A stretch of 25,739 nucleotides of DNA. Source: DASQEH01 sp038239485. Its GTDB lineage: Bacteria; Actinomycetota; Actinomycetes; Propionibacteriales; Nocardioidaceae. A program made the position numbers and the translations under genes. Position 1 is the first letter of the stretch. Every line of letters begins with the position of its first letter. Under the pieces are notes generated by a model that made no database searches, was not told where the DNA came from, and saw only the letters and a list, made by a program, of their open reading frames with translations. The stretch covers positions 1 through 25,739 of the forward strand of contig JBBSET010000053.1 in the NCBI GenBank assembly GCA_038239485.1, in the 5' to 3' direction. Positions 24,186 to 25,739 of the stretch are shown piece after piece.

Positions 24186-24779
24186 ATGAGAACTAGTCCG
24201 CCGCTGCTCGCTCCGATCTTCCGGTCGGACGGCCAGGCGCGCCTCCTGTCGGCTCTCCTGCTCGTCGGCGACGAACTCAGCCTCACCGATGTTGCCGAGC
24301 GCGCGGGCCTCGCCTACCCGACCGCGCACCGCGAAGTGACGCGTCTCATCGATGCGGGCATTCTGGTCGAACGTCAGGTGGGCCGCATGCGCCTCATTCG
24401 CGGCAACCCAGACAGTCCGCTGGCCGCCCCACTGAGAGAGATCCTTACCGTCGTCAGCGGTCCGGTGGTCCTCTTGGCCGAGGAGTTCGGGCGCATCGAC
24501 GGGATCGTGTCGGCGTTCCTCTACGGCTCCTTCGCCGCCCGGCTGCGCGGTGTCGACGGGCCGGCGCCGCGTGACATTGACATCATGGTGGTCGGCTCCC
24601 CGGACGTCGACGCGGTCTACGAAGCGTGTACGCGCGTCGAGGCTGCCGTGCATCGTCCGGTCAACCCGACGATCCTCAGCCCTTCGGAGTTCACAGCCGA
24701 GTCGGACTTCCTGGATACATTGCGCTCCAGTCCGTTTGTCCAGGTATTTGGGGAGCCGTCGTGGCAATCTCGCCGCTGA
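24186..24779 (+). CDS. Winged-helix MNT-fold nucleotidyltransferase, antitoxin of a HEPN/MNT pair
   Basis: The 197-residue product fuses two domains. Residues 15-75 form a winged helix (ARLLSALLLVGDELSLTDVAERAGLAYPTAHREVTRLIDAGILVERQ, then a wing RMRLIRG). Residues 85-190 form a minimal nucleotidyltransferase with G114-S115 in FLYGSFAARL and D130/D132 in RDIDIMVVG. In MNT antitoxins these residues transfer AMP to a tyrosine near the HEPN active site of the partner, inactivating the toxin. The winged helix explains the operator palindrome in the promoter. I start at ATG 24186, which is directly behind the -10 box; GTG 24060 would begin in unconserved sequence, and ATG 24165 lies inside the operator. 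Its stop overlaps the HEPN start by 19 bases. Confidence 0.82.
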   Translation: MRTSPPLLAPIFRSDGQARLLSALLLVGDELSLTDVAERAGLAYPTAHREVTRLIDAGILVERQVGRMRLIRGNPDSPLAAPLREILTVVSGPVVLLAEEFGRIDGIVSAFLYGSFAARLRGVDGPAPRDIDIMVVGSPDVDAVYEACTRVEAAVHRPVNPTILSPSEFTAESDFLDTLRSSPFVQVFGEPSWQSRR

Positions 24780-25219
24780 CCAGGGTCCAGCAGGCGACCG
24801 TGCTCGCGCTGGTCGAAGGGCGTCGCCTCGAAGCCGTTCCGGTCGGCGCCTCGCGCGCGGCGTCCTTTATGCGGCAGGCCGAGGAGCGGCTCGGGCAGCT
24901 GCCGCTGCTGACCAGCGTCGCCGTGAAATACAGCATCGCCTACGACGCAGCCCACGACACCGGCGAGGCGCTGCTCGCGGCGTACGGCTTCCGCACCGCC
25001 AACGGTCCGGGACAACACGAAGCGCTGGGTCGCTACCTCCGCGCCGTCCTGGACAAGCCGCCGGCCGACAAAGCAGCGAGTGCATTCGACCGATTGCGCC
25101 GGGCCCGCAACCAGAACCACTATGAAGCCAAGCCAGTCGGTGCAGCCGCAGCCGAAAAGGCCGAGCAGGTGGCCCGCGAGCTCTTCGAGGCTGCCGTGGC
25201 CCGCGGGGTGACCCCGTGA
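24761..25219 (+). CDS. HEPN-domain protein, candidate ribonuclease toxin of the MNT/HEPN pair
   Basis: The 152-residue, mostly helical product has the HEPN nuclease signature near its end: R114-A-R-N-Q-N-H120, an Rx5H arrangement within the Rx4-6H rule, followed directly by Y121. In studied pairs a tyrosine near this motif is AMPylated by the MNT partner; Y121 is the obvious candidate here but is one position closer than in the HxY type. GTG 24761 has GGGAG at 24751-24755 and overlaps the antitoxin gene by 19 bases, so the two are coupled. An upstream start at 24626 would read through the antitoxin in another frame. HEPN toxins cut RNA such as tRNA or mRNA; the target is unknown. The call rests on the motif plus the adjacent MNT gene. 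Confidence 0.75.
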   Translation: MAISPLTRVQQATVLALVEGRRLEAVPVGASRAASFMRQAEERLGQLPLLTSVAVKYSIAYDAAHDTGEALLAAYGFRTANGPGQHEALGRYLRAVLDKPPADKAASAFDRLRRARNQNHYEAKPVGAAAAEKAEQVARELFEAAVARGVTP

Positions 25220-25345
25220 GGTTCGACGAGATCGGCGCCCAGCAGTCTGCAAACAGTCCGCGAAGGATCCGCGCAAGCCAGTATCTGGCCAGCAACAGCC
25301 AACGAGACGAGATCGACGTTCGTGCAGGTCAGACTACCTTCTCTA

Positions 25346-25381
25346 GCAAATGTCAGTGGTGACAAGGACCACCAAATTTGC
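25346..25381. other. Nested hairpin after the HEPN gene
   Basis: Outer arms GCAAAT (25346-25351) and ATTTGC (25376-25381) enclose inner arms GTGGT (25356-25360) and ACCAC (25368-25372) with a 7-base loop. It lies 130 bases after the HEPN stop and 11 bases before repeat copy B. It could end the transcript or mark the island edge; there is no T-tract. Confidence 0.4.
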
Positions 25382-25391
25382 GCCGGCATCG

Positions 25392-25473
25392 TTTTGCTTC
25401 GATGTGTGAATCGGGACGTTTGTGCAGTGTCAAAAAGGGTGTAGGTCCTCGCAGAGCGCACACGGTCCGCAAA
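25392..25473 (+). repeat. Repeat copy B: diverged duplicate of the ychF 3' end and its downstream sequence
   Basis: In frame with the stop at 25407-25409 this copy reads F-C-F-D-V-stop where ychF ends F-R-F-N-V-stop. It then shares TGTGAATCGG exactly and a weaker match of about 60 bases with copy A. Upstream of the phenylalanine codon the similarity to ychF stops. This is the pattern expected when an element inserts at the 3' end of a gene and leaves a partial duplicate at the far side. Confidence 0.55.
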
Positions 25474-25514
25474 TTTTCCAGCCTTGAGAGACTGATGGGG
25501 CCAGTTTCAGGCTG

Positions 25515-25542
25515 CTCCGAGCGGCTCTTCGACCGTTCGGAG
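25515..25542. other. 10-bp hairpin near the right edge
   Basis: CTCCGAGCGG (25515-25524) pairs with CCGTTCGGAG (25533-25542) around an 8-base loop, with nine Watson-Crick pairs and one G-T. It has no T-tract. It may be a terminator of a gene beyond the edge or a REP-type element. Confidence 0.35.
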
Positions 25543-25739
25543 GCTGCTCGGTGGCGCTGCTTTGGCGGTTATGCGCCCCGCGAACGCGCGGATCGCGGCA
25601 GATGAGTGCGTCCCCGGGCATCGTGTGGTGACGCTTCGATTCGGGCATGGGCTGGTAGCGGATGGTGGTGTTCCGGCGGCATCCGACAGTCTGATCCAAC
25701 TGGTTTGCGGATGCGGGAGCGGAGGATGGTGCTGTCGCC

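Larger units (their letters stand above)
25220..25739. other. Right-edge stretch without a supported gene
   Basis: I see no convincing coding frame here; the two open frames present (25378-25605 plus, 25430-25699 minus) show no family features. The region holds a nested hairpin at 25346-25381, repeat copy B at 25392-25473 and a strong hairpin at 25515-25542. Base composition is lower in G+C between about 25320 and 25480 than in the backbone. Confidence 0.5.

Noticed and set aside
23571..24767. Minus-strand frame of 398 residues across the ychF end and the antitoxin gene
   Set aside because: It is antisense to YchF and the MNT antitoxin. The middle part (23859-24100) does not resemble a known protein and is best left as gene-free.
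25378..25699. Plus frame 25378-25605 and minus frame 25430-25699 at the right edge
   Set aside because: Neither has a ribosome site, family motif or consistent codon bias, and both cross repeat copy B and the hairpin at 25515-25542.

Overview
The window is chromosomal DNA from a high-GC actinomycete. I favour a Nocardioides-like member of the Propionibacteriales, but that is inference from gene content: class II FumC, GlpX, a short Z-isoprenyl diphosphate synthase, a WS/DGAT acyltransferase, DUF4245 and DUF6542 proteins, and frequent leaderless starts behind TANNNT boxes. From memory, much of the gene order matches the Mycobacterium tuberculosis block Rv1084 to Rv1112: DUF255 protein, hemolysin III, Z-isoprenyl synthase, phoH2, fum, glpX, DUF4245, xseB, xseA, ispH, DUF6542, ychF. 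The other genes are lineage additions within that backbone.

Left edge (1-1150): the N-terminal 341 codons of a tyrosine integrase run off the left edge on the minus strand. This is probably the end of an integrated element abutting the DUF255 gene, with short repeats in between.

Backbone part 1 (1149-8966): DUF255 thioredoxin-fold protein, a translationally coupled membrane-anchored protein, hemolysin III-type membrane protein, Z-isoprenyl synthase, PIN-PhoH (PhoH2) behind a hairpin-rich leader, an orphan MsiK/UgpC-type ABC ATPase, and a secreted lysozyme-fold protein.

Middle (8998-15449): a minus-strand set of a spermidine synthase-like protein, ArfB and fumarase, then a plus-strand WS/DGAT acyltransferase, a minus-strand alpha/beta hydrolase and GlpX. 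The spermidine synthase-like gene carries an in-frame block of direct and inverted DNA repeats.

Backbone part 2 (15650-23795): DUF4245, XseB/XseA (exonuclease VII), divergent IspH, DUF6542, RmuC, a cyclase-family protein with an altered metal motif, a GNAT acetyltransferase, a VOC protein and YchF.

Right end (23796-25739): a two-gene MNT/HEPN toxin-antitoxin module follows ychF. The antitoxin is fused to a winged helix, and its promoter holds a palindrome between the -35 and -10 boxes. A diverged second copy of the last codons of ychF plus about 65 bp of downstream sequence lies beyond the module, so the module looks like a small island inserted at the 3' end of ychF. The last 520 bases show hairpins but no convincing gene.
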